A DNA stretch of 64,000 nt from assembly GCA_963845695.1 (NCBI GenBank), contig CAWJTQ010000002.1:372001-436000 (forward strand). Direction: 5' to 3'. Numbering within the stretch: the first letter of the stretch is position 1; every line of letters starts with the position of its first letter. The stretch comes from CAWJTV01 sp963845695. Its GTDB lineage: Bacteria > Planctomycetota > Planctomycetia > Isosphaerales > Isosphaeraceae. The position numbers and the translations under genes were made by a program. The notes below the pieces were generated by a model. That model made no database searches, was not told where the DNA came from, and worked only from the letters and a program-made list of their open reading frames with translations. Below are positions 38,123 through 48,062 of this stretch, in pieces.

Positions 38123-38473
38123 ATGGGGACGACGCCGACGCTGCATTGCAACATCGAGGACCTGGTGAGGTGGCATCCCTGGTTCTTTCTCGAACAACAG
38201 ATCGTCGCCTGTGCGGCAGTGCTGTCCAGCCACGGTCACGGCCGACCGCCAGCCGTCCTGGACGTTGACTCCTTCAACGTGAAGTCTCGCTGGTTGAGCG
38301 GTGCCGAGCAGTTTCGTCTGGAAGTCACCTGGTCGCGCGAAACGGCGGAGCGGGCGGAACGCCTGCGAGCCACCGTGCAGTCCAAGCCGCTGGTGGAAAT
38401 GGAGGCAACGGCATTGGCGATGGTGATCGCGCACCACCTCCTTCCACTGGGCCAGCTCGACGTGACCCGTTAA
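38123..38473 (+). CDS. Hypothetical protein, 116 aa
   Basis: The sequence has protein-like composition: LVRWHPWFFLEQQIVACAAV, then AVLDVDSFNVKSRWLSGAEQ and MEATALAMVIAHHLLPLGQL. No transmembrane segment or motif was found. A conserved planctomycete protein is possible. Confidence 0.5.
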   Translation: MGTTPTLHCNIEDLVRWHPWFFLEQQIVACAAVLSSHGHGRPPAVLDVDSFNVKSRWLSGAEQFRLEVTWSRETAERAERLRATVQSKPLVEMEATALAMVIAHHLLPLGQLDVTR

Positions 38474-38685
38474 GGCGATCGTACGGATTACCGCTCGACC
38501 CGGATCCCGTGTATGCTGGAGGTGAGCGGGACTGAAACCCGTGGTGAACTAGGACGCCGTCATCGACAGAAAATCGCGCAAGCCTTACGGAATCCGCTCG
38601 GCTGGGATGTTTATGTTGTGGTCTGTGTTTTCGTCCCACGGTCACCAGATTCGCTTTTCGTTTCACAGGGTTCAGGAACCGGCCA

Positions 38686-39063
38686 ATGACGAAACGCCAG
38701 GATAGGCTCTATACCGAGTGGGTCACGGAGTTGATGGCCGAGAAGTCTCGCGTGCTCTCCCAGGCCCAGGCGTTTGCCGATATGGGCTTGGAGGAAACGT
38801 CCCGACCCCTGTGGGCTTCCGCGGCGTCTTACGAGGAACGCCTTGCGCCCTTGCTCGACGCCGTTGGCCGCGACGCCGAGGCGGCCATCCATCGCGTCAG
38901 CGCCGCCTGCTTCGAGAAAGCCGGCGACTGGAGTCGTGCGACCAATCTCTACCGCGCGGCGCTGGCCGGTCCGCTTTCGGATGCGGTCCGAGCGGACGTG
39001 AAGCGAAAGCTGTCCACCTGCCTGAAGCGGCTGCATCAGGCCGCGATCGACTCGGTTGCCTGA
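38686..39063 (+). CDS. Small helical protein, 125 aa, TPR-like
   Basis: Mostly helical and charged (LYTEWVTELMAEKSRVLSQA, then AACFEKAGDWSRATNLYRAA). The second phrase has the spacing of a tetratricopeptide helix pair. No signal peptide. Function unknown. It stands alone upstream of GH3. Confidence 0.55.
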   Translation: MTKRQDRLYTEWVTELMAEKSRVLSQAQAFADMGLEETSRPLWASAASYEERLAPLLDAVGRDAEAAIHRVSAACFEKAGDWSRATNLYRAALAGPLSDAVRADVKRKLSTCLKRLHQAAIDSVA

Positions 39064-39176
39064 ATCCTGTCTGTCCCCTGTGGCATTGACCAGTGTGATA
39101 TCCTTCGCGAGATGAAGTTCGACGCTGCACCATATCGCGTGCAGGGGATACCGGGTCTCTACCGAGGTCGTCTCGA

Positions 39177-40871
39177 GTGATCAATACTTCCATCATGCGA
39201 CTCCTCGGCGCGCCCGTCGAGATCCGTGCGCGCCGGTTGGCCCGAGCGTTCCTCGAACAGACCAAGCAGGCTGGCGACGTGCAGCGCGAGCTCCTGATGC
39301 GCCGGATCGCCCAGCACACCGACAGCCAGTTCGGCCGCGACCATCACTTTAACGAGATCCGCACGCCGGACGACTTCCGCCGCCGGGTCCCCATCGGCTC
39401 TTACGATCGCATGGAGCCGTACATCGACCGCGTGCGCCATGGCGACCTGAGTGCCCTGTTCGGCCCGGGGACCGAGGTCTTGATGTTCGCGATGACGTCG
39501 GGGACGACCAACCGTCCCAAGACGATCCCCGTCACGCGGGAATCCCTCCGCGACTACCGCGAAGGCTGGACGATCTGGGGCATCATGGCTTTTGACGCCC
39601 ATCCCCCGATCCTCCGTTACGGGCTGCGGCCCATCCTCCAATTGGCCAGCGACTGGCGGGAGAGCCTCACTCCCGCCGGCATCCCCTGCGGCGCGATCAC
39701 CGGGCTGACGGCCCACATCCAGAACCCACTGGTCCGGACGACGTATTGCATGCCGGCGGTAGCGTCGCGGATCAAGGACATCGAGTCGAAGTATTACGTC
39801 GCCCTGCGGTTCTCGGTCTATCGCAACCTGGGCACGATCATCGCCGCCAATCCCAGCACGATCCTGGCCATGGCCCGGCTGGGCGACCGCGAGAAAGCCG
39901 GGCTCATCCGCGACCTGGCCGACGGCACCATCGATCCTCGATGGGAGATCCCTCCGGAGATCCGCCGGGCGCTGCGGCTGAGGACAGGGATCCGCCATCC
40001 CCTCGCCGCGCGGAGGCTCGAGCGGATCGTCGAACGGACCGGACGACTGCTCCCGAAGGACTACTGGCCCAAGCTCGATTTCCTGTCGAACTGGATGGGC
40101 GGGACGATGAAGGCGTACCTCCGCGGTTATCCCGAATTTTTCGGCGAGACGCCGGTGCGCGACGTCGGGCTGATCGCGTCGGAAGGGCGGATGACCATCC
40201 CGATCGAGGACGGGACGCCCGCGGGCCTGCTGGACATCCGCCATCATTATTTCGAGTTCATCCCCGAAGATCAGGCCGAAAAGGCGGAGCCGGAGACGGT
40301 CGAGGCGCATGAGCTGATCGAGGGCCGCAGCTACTTTATCGTCCTGACCACCGCCGGGGGGCTCTACCGCTACAATATCTCCGACCTCGTCCGTTGCGTC
40401 GGCTACCACGGCTCGACGCCCTTGATCGAATTCCTGAACAAAGGTGCGCACTACTCAAGCTTGACCGGCGAAAAGCTTTCCGAGCACCAGGTGATCGCCG
40501 CTGTGCAAGCTGCCCAGCGTCTCGCCGGCCTCCAGCTCAAGTCGTATCTGCTCCTCCCCTCCTGGGCCGACCCGCCCGGTTATGCCTTGCTCGTCGAAGA
40601 AGACGACCTGCCCGGCCCGGAGGCCGTCGAACGACTCGCCGCCGCCGTGGAACAGGAGCTGCGTCGCCAGAACGGCGAATACGCCAACCGCAGGGATACC
40701 CTCAGACTCGGCCCAGTCCACATCCTTGCCATTCCACGAGGCTCCTGGGCCGAATTCCAGAAGCAACGACTCGCCAAAAGTGGAGGCACGGTCGAACAAT
40801 ACAAGCAGCCGCACCTGATTCCCGACCTGGGCCAGATCGACCGTTTCCGCCGTCGCGAGACTGTCGGCTGA
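39177..40871 (+). CDS. GH3-family acyl-acid amido synthetase-like protein
   Basis: The 564 residues belong to the GH3 (auxin-responsive promoter) branch of the acyl-adenylate-forming superfamily. The ATP motif is MFAMTSGTTNRPKTIPVT at 103-120. The later GLYRYNISDLVR and GEKLSE are the second and third nucleotide-binding motifs. The C-terminal domain (QLKSYLLLPSW, GYALLVEEDD) is complete. The start codon is GTG 39177, and an ATG at 39195 is an alternative. Plant members join amino acids to jasmonate or auxin. Bacterial members are of unknown substrate. Confidence 0.88.
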   Translation: MINTSIMRLLGAPVEIRARRLARAFLEQTKQAGDVQRELLMRRIAQHTDSQFGRDHHFNEIRTPDDFRRRVPIGSYDRMEPYIDRVRHGDLSALFGPGTEVLMFAMTSGTTNRPKTIPVTRESLRDYREGWTIWGIMAFDAHPPILRYGLRPILQLASDWRESLTPAGIPCGAITGLTAHIQNPLVRTTYCMPAVASRIKDIESKYYVALRFSVYRNLGTIIAANPSTILAMARLGDREKAGLIRDLADGTIDPRWEIPPEIRRALRLRTGIRHPLAARRLERIVERTGRLLPKDYWPKLDFLSNWMGGTMKAYLRGYPEFFGETPVRDVGLIASEGRMTIPIEDGTPAGLLDIRHHYFEFIPEDQAEKAEPETVEAHELIEGRSYFIVLTTAGGLYRYNISDLVRCVGYHGSTPLIEFLNKGAHYSSLTGEKLSEHQVIAAVQAAQRLAGLQLKSYLLLPSWADPPGYALLVEEDDLPGPEAVERLAAAVEQELRRQNGEYANRRDTLRLGPVHILAIPRGSWAEFQKQRLAKSGGTVEQYKQPHLIPDLGQIDRFRRRETVG

Positions 40872-40968
40872 CGACGAGTTCGGCTTGCCGGGATCGTGAG
40901 GATCTGGTATTGCCTGCGAGGAAGTGACAACTCGACGGCTCGGTATCGGGTCGGGCTCTCCCGTCTTG

Positions 40969-41037
40969 GAGGGTGCTCTGCGAGCACCATGCTTTTAGGT
41001 GGGTCAATCCGAATCGGTGCTCACCGCGCACCCTACC
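40969..41037. repeat. Palindromic repeat (GGTGCTCTGCGAGCACC family)
   Basis: AGGGTGCTCTGCGAGCACC at 40970-40988 and a reverse-complement-like GGTGCTCACCGCGCACCCT at 41016-41034 form an inverted repeat upstream of the DUF1571 gene. The same sequence recurs at 50081-50199 in front of the reverse transcriptase gene, so it is a dispersed element. Confidence 0.75.
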
Positions 41038-41092
41038 AAGGCGGAAGCGAGCCGGCTGGGGTGATGATCCCCAAGGAGGGGAGCAGGAAGCC

Positions 41093-42448
41093 ATGTTCAG
41101 AGCCAAGGAGGGCGCCCACCCGCTGTTGCGGCGGATTCTGGCATGCCTGGGGCTGGCTCTCAGCTCGATGGGGTTCGGGTGCTCGACGATGACCGGCCTG
41201 CGCTCGGTCGGGACCGATCGTCCCGGCTGGCTGGCCTTCTGGGACCGTTCCCAGCCCCCCCACCCGACCCGGCAGCCGACTATTATGCCCGCTACATGCA
41301 TGCGGCCAAGGACCGGGCCGATGCGTTGGCCAAACGGTCGGCCGACTCGTCGGGTCGGGTTCCCGATGACGACGAAACACCGGCGGACCAGCCGGATGAT
41401 GAACGGCTCGCGTCGCGCTCGCGGGACGCGGCGGGTTCCAGCCCGCGCCGGACAACCGACCCGGTCCGCGATGAGGCGATCCAGGTTACTCTGCTGCCAC
41501 CCGAGCCCCTCCCCGCACTCGCCGGCACACAGGACGCCGATCTGGCCTGGACGACATCGCAGGCCCCGGGCCAGAGGCGCGAGGAGCAACCGCCCGTCGA
41601 AGCCGACCCGGCTCCCGCACCCCGGCGCGCCGCGTCCGCCCGTGGCTCGCCGCGATGACTCCCGGGATGTGGTGGAGACGCGATCGGCCTCCACGCCGAA
41701 GCGGCAAGCCCGGCCCACGTCCCGCGATGCGGGCGCCATCCTCGCCCGGAGCGAGGCCAAGCTCCGATCCCTCAACACCTACCAGGTCAAGATCGCGCGA
41801 ACCGAGCGGGTCGGCGGCCACCTTCAGCCGGAGGAACAGATCCTCCTGAGTATCCGACGCGACCCCAAGGCGGTCCGCCTGGAATGGACCGACGGTCCGA
41901 ATCAAGGTCGAGAGGTCATCTTCTCGACGGGCCTCGACCCGCGCTCGCTCTTCGTCCACATGCCGAAGTCGGCGATCCCTCTACCCACCATGAAGATTCC
42001 CGTCGACAGCCCCATGGTCATGAAGAACAGCCGTCACTCCATCGCCGAAGCGGGTCTCGACACCATCATCGCGAATCTCCAGAAGGCTCAAGACGGCTCC
42101 CATCAGAAGGAGATGGGCCGACTCGACTACCGCGGCATCGAGAAACCCCCGGGCCTCGATCGGCCCAGCCACGTGTTCACACGCCGCACTCCCTCCGGCG
42201 AGACCTGGACCGTCTTCCTCGACGCGCGTACAATGTTGCCATCCATGACTGTTGCCAAAGATCCATCGGGCGAACTCGACGAGCGTTATGTTTACCACGA
42301 GGTGCGTGAGAATCCGACAGAGCTGGCATCGGCCGAGGCCTTCGACCCGAATCGGCGCTGGCAGGAATCGAGCGGCTTCCTTTCGCGGTTTGCCCGGGCC
42401 GCCATCGGAACCGACAGCTCGAACAACCGTCAATCCACGACGCGATGA
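41093..42448 (+). CDS. DUF1571 lipoprotein with compensating frameshifts
   Basis: The ATG at 41093 is preceded by an A/G-rich tract (GGAGGGGAGCAGGAAGCC). MFRAKEGAHPLLRRIL, then ACLGLALSSMGFGC, is a lipoprotein signal. A seven-C run at 41255-41261 appears to shift the frame: the natural continuation (PDPAADYYARYMHAAKDRAD) lies in another frame. It returns to the first frame near 41650. The C-terminal part (ARSEAKLRSLNTYQVKIART to FTRRTPSGETWTVFLDARTM) is the DUF1571 domain, a LolA-like fold common in planctomycetes. A role in the cell envelope is likely. Confidence 0.7.
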   Translation: MFRAKEGAHPLLRRILACLGLALSSMGFGCSTMTGLRSVGTDRPGWLAFWDRSQPPHPTRQPTIMPATCMRPRTGPMRWPNGRPTRRVGFPMTTKHRRTSRMMNGSRRARGTRRVPARAGQPTRSAMRRSRLLCCHPSPSPHSPAHRTPIWPGRHRRPRARGARSNRPSKPTRLPHPGAPRPPVARRDDSRDVVETRSASTPKRQARPTSRDAGAILARSEAKLRSLNTYQVKIARTERVGGHLQPEEQILLSIRRDPKAVRLEWTDGPNQGREVIFSTGLDPRSLFVHMPKSAIPLPTMKIPVDSPMVMKNSRHSIAEAGLDTIIANLQKAQDGSHQKEMGRLDYRGIEKPPGLDRPSHVFTRRTPSGETWTVFLDARTMLPSMTVAKDPSGELDERYVYHEVRENPTELASAEAFDPNRRWQESSGFLSRFARAAIGTDSSNNRQSTTR

Positions 42449-42657
42449 CTGTCAAATTGGCATCTAAACCCGTGGATGTCCCCGCGAATCATCACGGCGA
42501 ACGGCCAGGACGGGATTTCTAAATTGAGGTCTTGCAAAGAGTTGCTGGTTTGATTTCAACTGGAGGAGTGGGGAGAATCGAAATCGGCGCAGGGCGTGCA
42601 TAGCAATCCCCAAAGTGATGGTGGCTTCAAGCCTTCGGTGATGCGAGCGCGTTTCTC

Positions 42658-43041
42658 ATGACCCTCGGTCAAACATACTCGATCCTGATCACCGACGACG
42701 ATCCGGTCGCTCGCGAGACCCTGCGTGAGATCGTCGCGCCGCAGGGCTATCGCACGCTGATGGCCGAGAGCGGCGAAGAGGCCCTGGACCTGGTCCGAGA
42801 GCATGAGGTGCACCTCGCCTTGATGGATATGCATCTCCCGCGGCTCTCCGGGTTGGAGACCCTGGCACTGGTCCACCAGATGAGGGGTCGGATCCCGGCG
42901 ATCTTGATCACCGCCGATCAGGATGACAACCTGATGCGCCGGGCTCTGTCCGAGCATGCCTTCTGCGTGCTGGCCAAGCCGGTCAGCAAGCACGTGGTGA
43001 TCTACGTCGTGCACAAGGCGATCGCCAAGTATTACAACTGA
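42658..43041 (+). CDS. Single-domain response regulator (CheY-like receiver)
   Basis: All key residues of a receiver are present: the acidic triad DDD at 13-15, the phospho-acceptor Asp57 in LALMDMHLP, Thr85 in AILITADQ and Lys107 in LAKPVS. No output domain. A stand-alone receiver of 127 residues, with no kinase nearby. It may take part in phosphorelay or bind a partner protein. Confidence 0.88.
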   Translation: MTLGQTYSILITDDDPVARETLREIVAPQGYRTLMAESGEEALDLVREHEVHLALMDMHLPRLSGLETLALVHQMRGRIPAILITADQDDNLMRRALSEHAFCVLAKPVSKHVVIYVVHKAIAKYYN

Positions 43042-43062
43042 CCGGGTCGTAGGCAGCAGCCA

Positions 43063-44421
43063 GTGAAGATAATGCGGGCGGCTCCGGCCTTTACTCTCGC
43101 CGGCCTACTTGCGGTCGCAGGCCTCACTTTGCCACCGGCGCAGGCCCACGACATCCCCAACCAGCGGGTCGATCGGTCGATTCAGGCGACGGTGACCCCT
43201 GGCCGGCTGGCGATCGATTATGAAGTCAGCTTGACCGAGCTGACCCTGACGCAGGACCTCCGCTCGCTCATTGGCTCGCAGCCCGGCACCGAACGGTCGG
43301 AGTGGCTGGCCCTCTACGGCCAGGTGACCGGTCCGTTGAATGCCAAGGGGTTCCTGGTCACGGTGGACGGATCACCGATCGGAATCACATCGAACGGCTA
43401 CGGCCTCGTGGTCGAGGAACATCCGCGTTACACGTTTCATCTCGAGGCGAAGCTCCCGGCTGGGGGACAACTCTCGATCCGAGACCGGAATTTCGTGTCC
43501 AGCGAAGGGACGAGCCGGCTGGCCATTCGCGGCCGGGACGGGGTCGTCATCGAGGGAAACGACGGTCCGACCGAGGTGGAGCAGGTACCGATCCGTCCCG
43601 TCTGGCAACTGAGCGACGCCGAGGAACGCCGGACCAAGCAGGTCGAGGTTCGCTACCGCGCCCCGGAGAAAGAGCCGAATCGCTCGTCAACGGCGGCCCT
43701 CCCCGAGCCGGTTCCGTCGGTTCCGGCGGTCGTCCAGGACAGCCGATCGTGGGGAGTATCGCGTTTGCTGGACGAGCGCGCGCATCTCTCATGGACGATG
43801 CTGGTTCTGATCGCCGTGGGACTCGGTGCGGCCCATGCGATTCAACCGGGGCATGGCAAGACGCTGGTCACGGCGGTGGCGCTGGGGCCCGATGCGCGGT
43901 TCTACCAGCCGGCGCTGCTGGGCCTGGCCACGACCCTGGCCCATATCAGCAGCGTCCTCCTGATCGCCGCGGCTCTTTGGTACACCGGGACCAGCCGGGT
44001 AGGGACGATCCATCACGGCCTGACGCAGGTCGCGGGCTTCGTGATCGCGGCTTCCGGCTTCTGGCGGCTCGGGAGGCATCTGGGCGGTTACGGCGAACAC
44101 GCGATCGAGACGGTCGGCACGGTGAGTCGGGGTGATCTGGGCCTGATCGGCCTGGGATTGGCCGGCGGCCTGGTCCCCTGCTGGGACGCGGTCGGCTTGC
44201 TGGTGATGGCGGCGGCCCTGGGCCGCCTGGCCGCCGGAGTCGGCCTTGTGCTTGCTTTCAGCGCGGGGATGGCCGCGGTCCTCGTCGCGGTCGGCTGCCT
44301 GGCCTGGAAGGTTAAATCCGCCACGATCGGCCTCGACGGGGCGCCGACCTGGCAGCGACGCCTCGGGCTCCTTTGCGGCGCGATCCTCTCCGTGATCGGC
44401 CTCTGGCTCTTCGTTCAGTAG
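43063..44421 (+). CDS. NicO/RcnA-type nickel-cobalt transporter-like protein
   Basis: A GTG start at 43063, with ATG 43072 possible. A signal peptide (PAFTLAGLLAVAGLTLPPAQ) and an extracytoplasmic domain (about residues 30-240) precede six or so membrane helices. The helix motifs AAHAIQPGHGKTLVTAVALG and LATTLAHISSVLLIAAALW are the HxxxPGHGK and H-S signatures of the NicO (RcnA) family, which export Ni2+ or Co2+. A later LAGGLVPCWDAVGLLV resembles the second signature. The N-terminal domain is longer than usual. It is preceded by the receiver gene on the same strand. Confidence 0.8.
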   Translation: MKIMRAAPAFTLAGLLAVAGLTLPPAQAHDIPNQRVDRSIQATVTPGRLAIDYEVSLTELTLTQDLRSLIGSQPGTERSEWLALYGQVTGPLNAKGFLVTVDGSPIGITSNGYGLVVEEHPRYTFHLEAKLPAGGQLSIRDRNFVSSEGTSRLAIRGRDGVVIEGNDGPTEVEQVPIRPVWQLSDAEERRTKQVEVRYRAPEKEPNRSSTAALPEPVPSVPAVVQDSRSWGVSRLLDERAHLSWTMLVLIAVGLGAAHAIQPGHGKTLVTAVALGPDARFYQPALLGLATTLAHISSVLLIAAALWYTGTSRVGTIHHGLTQVAGFVIAASGFWRLGRHLGGYGEHAIETVGTVSRGDLGLIGLGLAGGLVPCWDAVGLLVMAAALGRLAAGVGLVLAFSAGMAAVLVAVGCLAWKVKSATIGLDGAPTWQRRLGLLCGAILSVIGLWLFVQ

Positions 44422-44608
44422 TCAGCCAGGACGGCATTTTCCTCGTTCGGGCTTTCTCGCCTGACAAAGGGGGCTGTCCGGCTGGAGAGCCTGACCTTCG
44501 CCCTGGGTCTTGCTCGGTTGGATGAATCGCCTATGATGAGAGAACAGTCCGCAAGGGCTGACTGTGTTATCGGATCGAACTCGGGCCCTCGTTTGAGGAA
44601 GATCCATT

Positions 44609-45445
44609 ATGGGGATTCATCGGTTCTTTTTCCGGGCGTGTGCGGCGACGGCCACCGTCGCCCTGCTGGCCGCGTCGATCGTGACTGCGGCGCAAACCTC
44701 ATCCCAGACCACCGAGAAGTCGACGACAGGTTCAGGGTCTCAGGACCCATTCCAAACCGCCGCAGACAAGGCGGACGCGCGAATCCTCGGGCAAGGCCGG
44801 CGCGAAGGCCGCCGACAAGAAGAAGGAAGAGCCCGAGTTCATTCGCAAGACCGACCAGCAGTGGAGGAAAATCCTCCTCCCTATGTCTACGCGGTCACGC
44901 GCGAGAAGGCGACGGAGCCGGCGTTCTCCGGCAAGTACGCCGAGGACGTCACTTCCGGGGTATCTTCATCTGTGCCTGCCTGCGCCGCCGCCGACGCCTA
45001 TTCGCCGCTATTCAGCTCGCAGCATAAATTCGATTCCGGCACGGGCTGGCCGAGTTTCTGGCGGCCGTTTTCGCAGAAGTCCCTGGCCAGCGCGATCGAC
45101 AACAGCAATCCCGCCGAACCGCGCATGGAGGTCATGTGCCGGCGGTGCGGTGCCCACCTCGGCCACGTCTTCGACGACAACCCGGCGGCTCCCACCGGCT
45201 TGCGGTATTGCATCAATTCCCTGGCGATCAAGCTCGAGGCGCCCGAAGGCTCGACGACGAAAACGGCTTCGACGAATTCGCGGACCAAAGCGAAGGCGAA
45301 GACCCGAACGACGTTGAAGACCAAGGCCAAGAACGCTCCCAAGACGACCCGGAACTCGGGGACTTCGAAGACGGCCGACCCGGATCCTCAGGACCCGGCC
45401 GAGGCGAAGTCGAGCGACGCGAAGCCCGCTTCTCCGAAAGATTGA
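44609..45445 (+). CDS. msrB: Secreted methionine-R-sulfoxide reductase (MsrB), several frameshifts
   Basis: The ATG at 44609 is preceded by GAGGAA. HRFFFRACAATATVALLAAS is a signal peptide. The MsrB core is FDSGTGWPSFWRPFSQKS, CRRCGAHLGHVFDD and GLRYCINSLAIKL, which hold the second Zn pair and the catalytic Cys. Earlier parts need frame changes: EFIRKTDQQWRKIL lies in another frame (about 44830-44870), and the first Zn pair (GIFICAC near 44958) needs a shift and one extra base removed to read CACC. At least three frameshifts are involved. A Thr/Lys-rich tail follows the domain. MsrB repairs oxidised methionine, here outside the cytoplasm. Confidence 0.75.
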   Translation: MGIHRFFFRACAATATVALLAASIVTAAQTSSQTTEKSTTGSGSQDPFQTAADKADARILGQGRREGRRQEEGRARVHSQDRPAVEENPPPYVYAVTREKATEPAFSGKYAEDVTSGVSSSVPACAAADAYSPLFSSQHKFDSGTGWPSFWRPFSQKSLASAIDNSNPAEPRMEVMCRRCGAHLGHVFDDNPAAPTGLRYCINSLAIKLEAPEGSTTKTASTNSRTKAKAKTRTTLKTKAKNAPKTTRNSGTSKTADPDPQDPAEAKSSDAKPASPKD

Positions 45446-45474
45446 ACAGACCCGCGTCACCGGAAGGTACCACC

Positions 45475-47437
45475 ATGACCAGCGGCGGCGACTGGCTGCT
45501 CTTGCAGGAAATGCTCGAACGGGGCGATCCCGAATTCGTCAACCGGCTGCGAGCGATCGCCGACGCCGACGCCCTCGGCACCTTCGCCGAGCGTTGGTAT
45601 ACCAACCCGTCTCCGAACGCGCACCGGCTGCTGCTGGCCTACCTGGAACGGCCCCTCAATGCGTTTCGCCACGAGGCGCTGGTCAAGCGACTGTTCAAGC
45701 ATGCCGAGGCGGCCGGCGACGACGCGGTCATGGCCCGGTTCCTCGTCGCCTTCGATCGCTCGATCCGGCGGGTCATCCGCAAGAAGTACCATCACGAGCA
45801 CCAGTGTGGTTGACGGTCTCAAGGAGGCCGAACAGTCTGGTCGCCCAGTGGAAGGCCCAGGGATGCGACCACGCCCGTCACTGCGTCGACGGGCTGGGGG
45901 GTTTACCGGCCCATACCACGTCTGGGGATCGTGGTCCGAGCCGTTCATCACGACCCTCGGCGGCACGACGATGCCCCGCGAGGACACGCCGGTTAAGGAC
46001 CCTTTCGGACGGGCCTGGTGGCATCGAGGCACCCGACTGGGTGTGGAAATTCAAACTCGACCCGAGGAAATACCGTAACGCTGGACGCTGCCGCCCGAAT
46101 CGGCAAACAAGAAACTCCAGACGGCTCCGCCTTGTTCTCCCTGCCCACGCGGCAGTATTTGAGGCGCCGGGCGTGGCGCTACTTCCGGAAGCTGGGGAAG
46201 TTTCATCCCGAACGCTATGTCCCCGTCGATCTCGGAAGCCTTGATGCTCTATGAAGACGCCGACGTCGACAGCGGCGTGGCCTTCATCGACAACTGGGGC
46301 CTGGTGCATGCGCTGTTCCACCATAGCCCGGTGCTGGAGTCGCACCCTCGCGGCTGGCGGGTGGCGGAGGATCGCTCGCTCTCGGAGCTGGAGCCGGCAC
46401 CGATTTATGAGGAACTCTGGCGATCGGCTCCGCGAGCCCTCTTCGACCTGATGGTCGGCGCGCGGTCACGGCCCGTGCGGCAATGGGCCTTGAGGATGCT
46501 GAGGCGCGATCTGGCCGCTGCCAGCGCGGCGGTAGGCGTCGAGGATCGCATCGGCCTTCTGGGCCATGCCGATCCCGAGATCGTCGCGTTCGCGGCCGAT
46601 TGGCTCCGCGCGTCGCCGGACCTGGCGACGGTGAGCCCCGAGCGCTGGCTGGCCGTGGCCGAAACGGCGAGTCCGGAATCCCTGGAGATCCTGGCCGAGA
46701 TCATGGGCCAGCAGGTCGATCCCGACTCGCGTCTCCCTCGCTGCAGCCGCCCGGCTGGCCGCATGCCGTCCCTTGCCGCTGGCCCGGCTCGGCCTGAACT
46801 GGCTGAAGACCAAGACGCCCGCCTCCGACGACGAGCGCCGCGAGCCTGTTCGATTCTCCTCGAAGCCCAGTCCGAGCCGCTCCGGACCGAGATCCTGGCC
46901 TGGCTGCGCTCGGCATTAGCCGCGTCGCCCGAGTTTCATTCCGATTGGGTGCTCGAATTCCTCGACAGTCGCTACACCGACGCCCGTGCCGAGGGGATGA
47001 GCTGGTTCCGCGCCGAGCCCCGGGCTCACGATGATGTCGCACTCTGGCAGCGCCTGCTGGAATCGCCCTATGACGATGTCCGGCTGGCGCTGGCGGCCGA
47101 TCTCGACGCGAGGCTGAGAGGCGTGAAGGCGGACGGGGCGCTCCTGCTCACGCGGACGCTGGATCCGTATCGACTTCGGCTCCTCTGGGCCTCGGTGCTC
47201 TTGAACGTGCAGAGAGGCGGCCGGGCCAAGCCGCTCGTCGTCGAGCAGGTCGCCCAGCGACTGGCGCGCCGGCCCGAGGACGCCGAGCACTTGTTGCCCT
47301 TGCTGGGCGTGGTCTTGCGTTCGCTCCGGCTCCCCGAGCGCCGCGCGGCTTTGTCCGCGGTCGTGCGACTGGTCGAGAATCACCCCGAGGCCGCCCCGCT
47401 CGTTCAGAAGTCGCTTCCCGAGTTGCAATGGGCCTGA
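45475..47437 (+). CDS. Retron-associated ARM/HEAT-repeat protein, several frameshifts
   Basis: The gene starts at ATG 45475 with GGAAGG upstream (MTSGGDWLLLQEMLERGDPE) and ends at 47437. The frame changes at about 45800, 46040, 46080 and 46230, and again at 46730 and 46860 (the last two compensate). Intact stretches are all-helical. Examples are ADPEIVAFAADWLRASPDLA, SPESLEILAEIMGQQ, SEPLRTEILAWLRSALAASP and DDVRLALAADLDARLRGVKA. These have the two-helix ARM/HEAT pattern. The joined length is about 650 residues. From memory of the published retron classification, an ARM-type protein plus a winged-helix SWIM protein plus an RT define type XIII. This gene lies directly upstream of the msr-msd array. 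Its role as effector or adaptor is inferred. So many indels suggest decay or sequence error. Confidence 0.65.
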
Positions 47438-47468
47438 GCATCTGCGATCATGATCCGAGCTTCCGAAC

Positions 47469-47705
47469 CGATCCGGAGGGCGGTCGGGCTGACTCTCGAG
47501 ACCACCATGCTGCGGCGCTCCGCCGTGGCCGGACATGACCCGGAGACTGCTTCCCCAAGGCCGTTGTTCTGTTCGGCCCCGCGAACAACTCCGCGGCTGA
47601 GCTGAATCGACGGGGTCCCGGTCGCGGAGTTGTTCGCGGGGCCTCGGTGAACGCCCTTGGTCGGCGCCTCGAAGTCGAGAGCCGCCCGACCGCCCTCCGG
47701 ATCGG
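47469..47705 (+). ncRNA. Retron msr-msd unit 1
   Basis: The 5' flank (a1-like, 47469-47499) pairs with the 3' flank (a2-like, 47675-47705) over 22 perfect base pairs, from CCGATCCGGAGGGCGGTCGG, plus an inner TCTCGA/TCGAGA. After a1 a small hairpin (CGGCGCTCCGCCG) lies in the msr position. The msd-position stem has perfect 21-nt arms at 47575-47595 and 47623-47643. These start with GGCCCCG and enclose a loop containing GCTGAATCGACG. Its orientation is the same as that of the downstream RT gene, as in known retrons. Confidence 0.8.
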
Positions 47706-47752
47706 AAACGGAGTTGCATCGGGTTTGACCGTGTGCGATCATCAGTGAACTT

Positions 47753-48011
47753 CCGATCCGGAGGGCGGTCGGGCTGACTCTCGAGACCACCATGCTGCGG
47801 CGCTCCGCCGTGGCCGAACTTGACCCGGAGATTGCTTCCCCAAGGCCGTTGTTCTTGCCGGCCCCGTGCCCGTGGTACGACGGCGGGCGGGCTGGCTGAA
47901 TCGACGAGGTCCCGGTCCCCCCGCCGTCGTACCACGGGCACGGGGCCTTCGGTGAACGCCCTTGGTCGACGCCTCGAAGTCGAGAGAAAGCCCGACCGCC
48001 TCCCGGATCGG
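47753..48011 (+). ncRNA. Retron msr-msd unit 2
   Basis: Same a1 (47753-47784) and a2 (47980-48011) flanks as unit 1, with one local swap in a2. The msd-position stem has perfect 28-nt arms at 47860-47887 and 47920-47947. The first seven bases (GGCCCCG) match unit 1. The inner stem has a different sequence from units 1 and 3 but still pairs completely. The loop keeps GCTGAATCGACG and GTCCCG. Confidence 0.8.
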
Positions 48012-48062
48012 TAACACGTTGCAACGGGTCTAAGCCTGTGCGATGATTGGTGAACTTCTGAT

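Noticed and set aside
39159..40451. 430-codon ORF opposite GH3
   Set aside because: Shadow of the GH3 gene; no domain.
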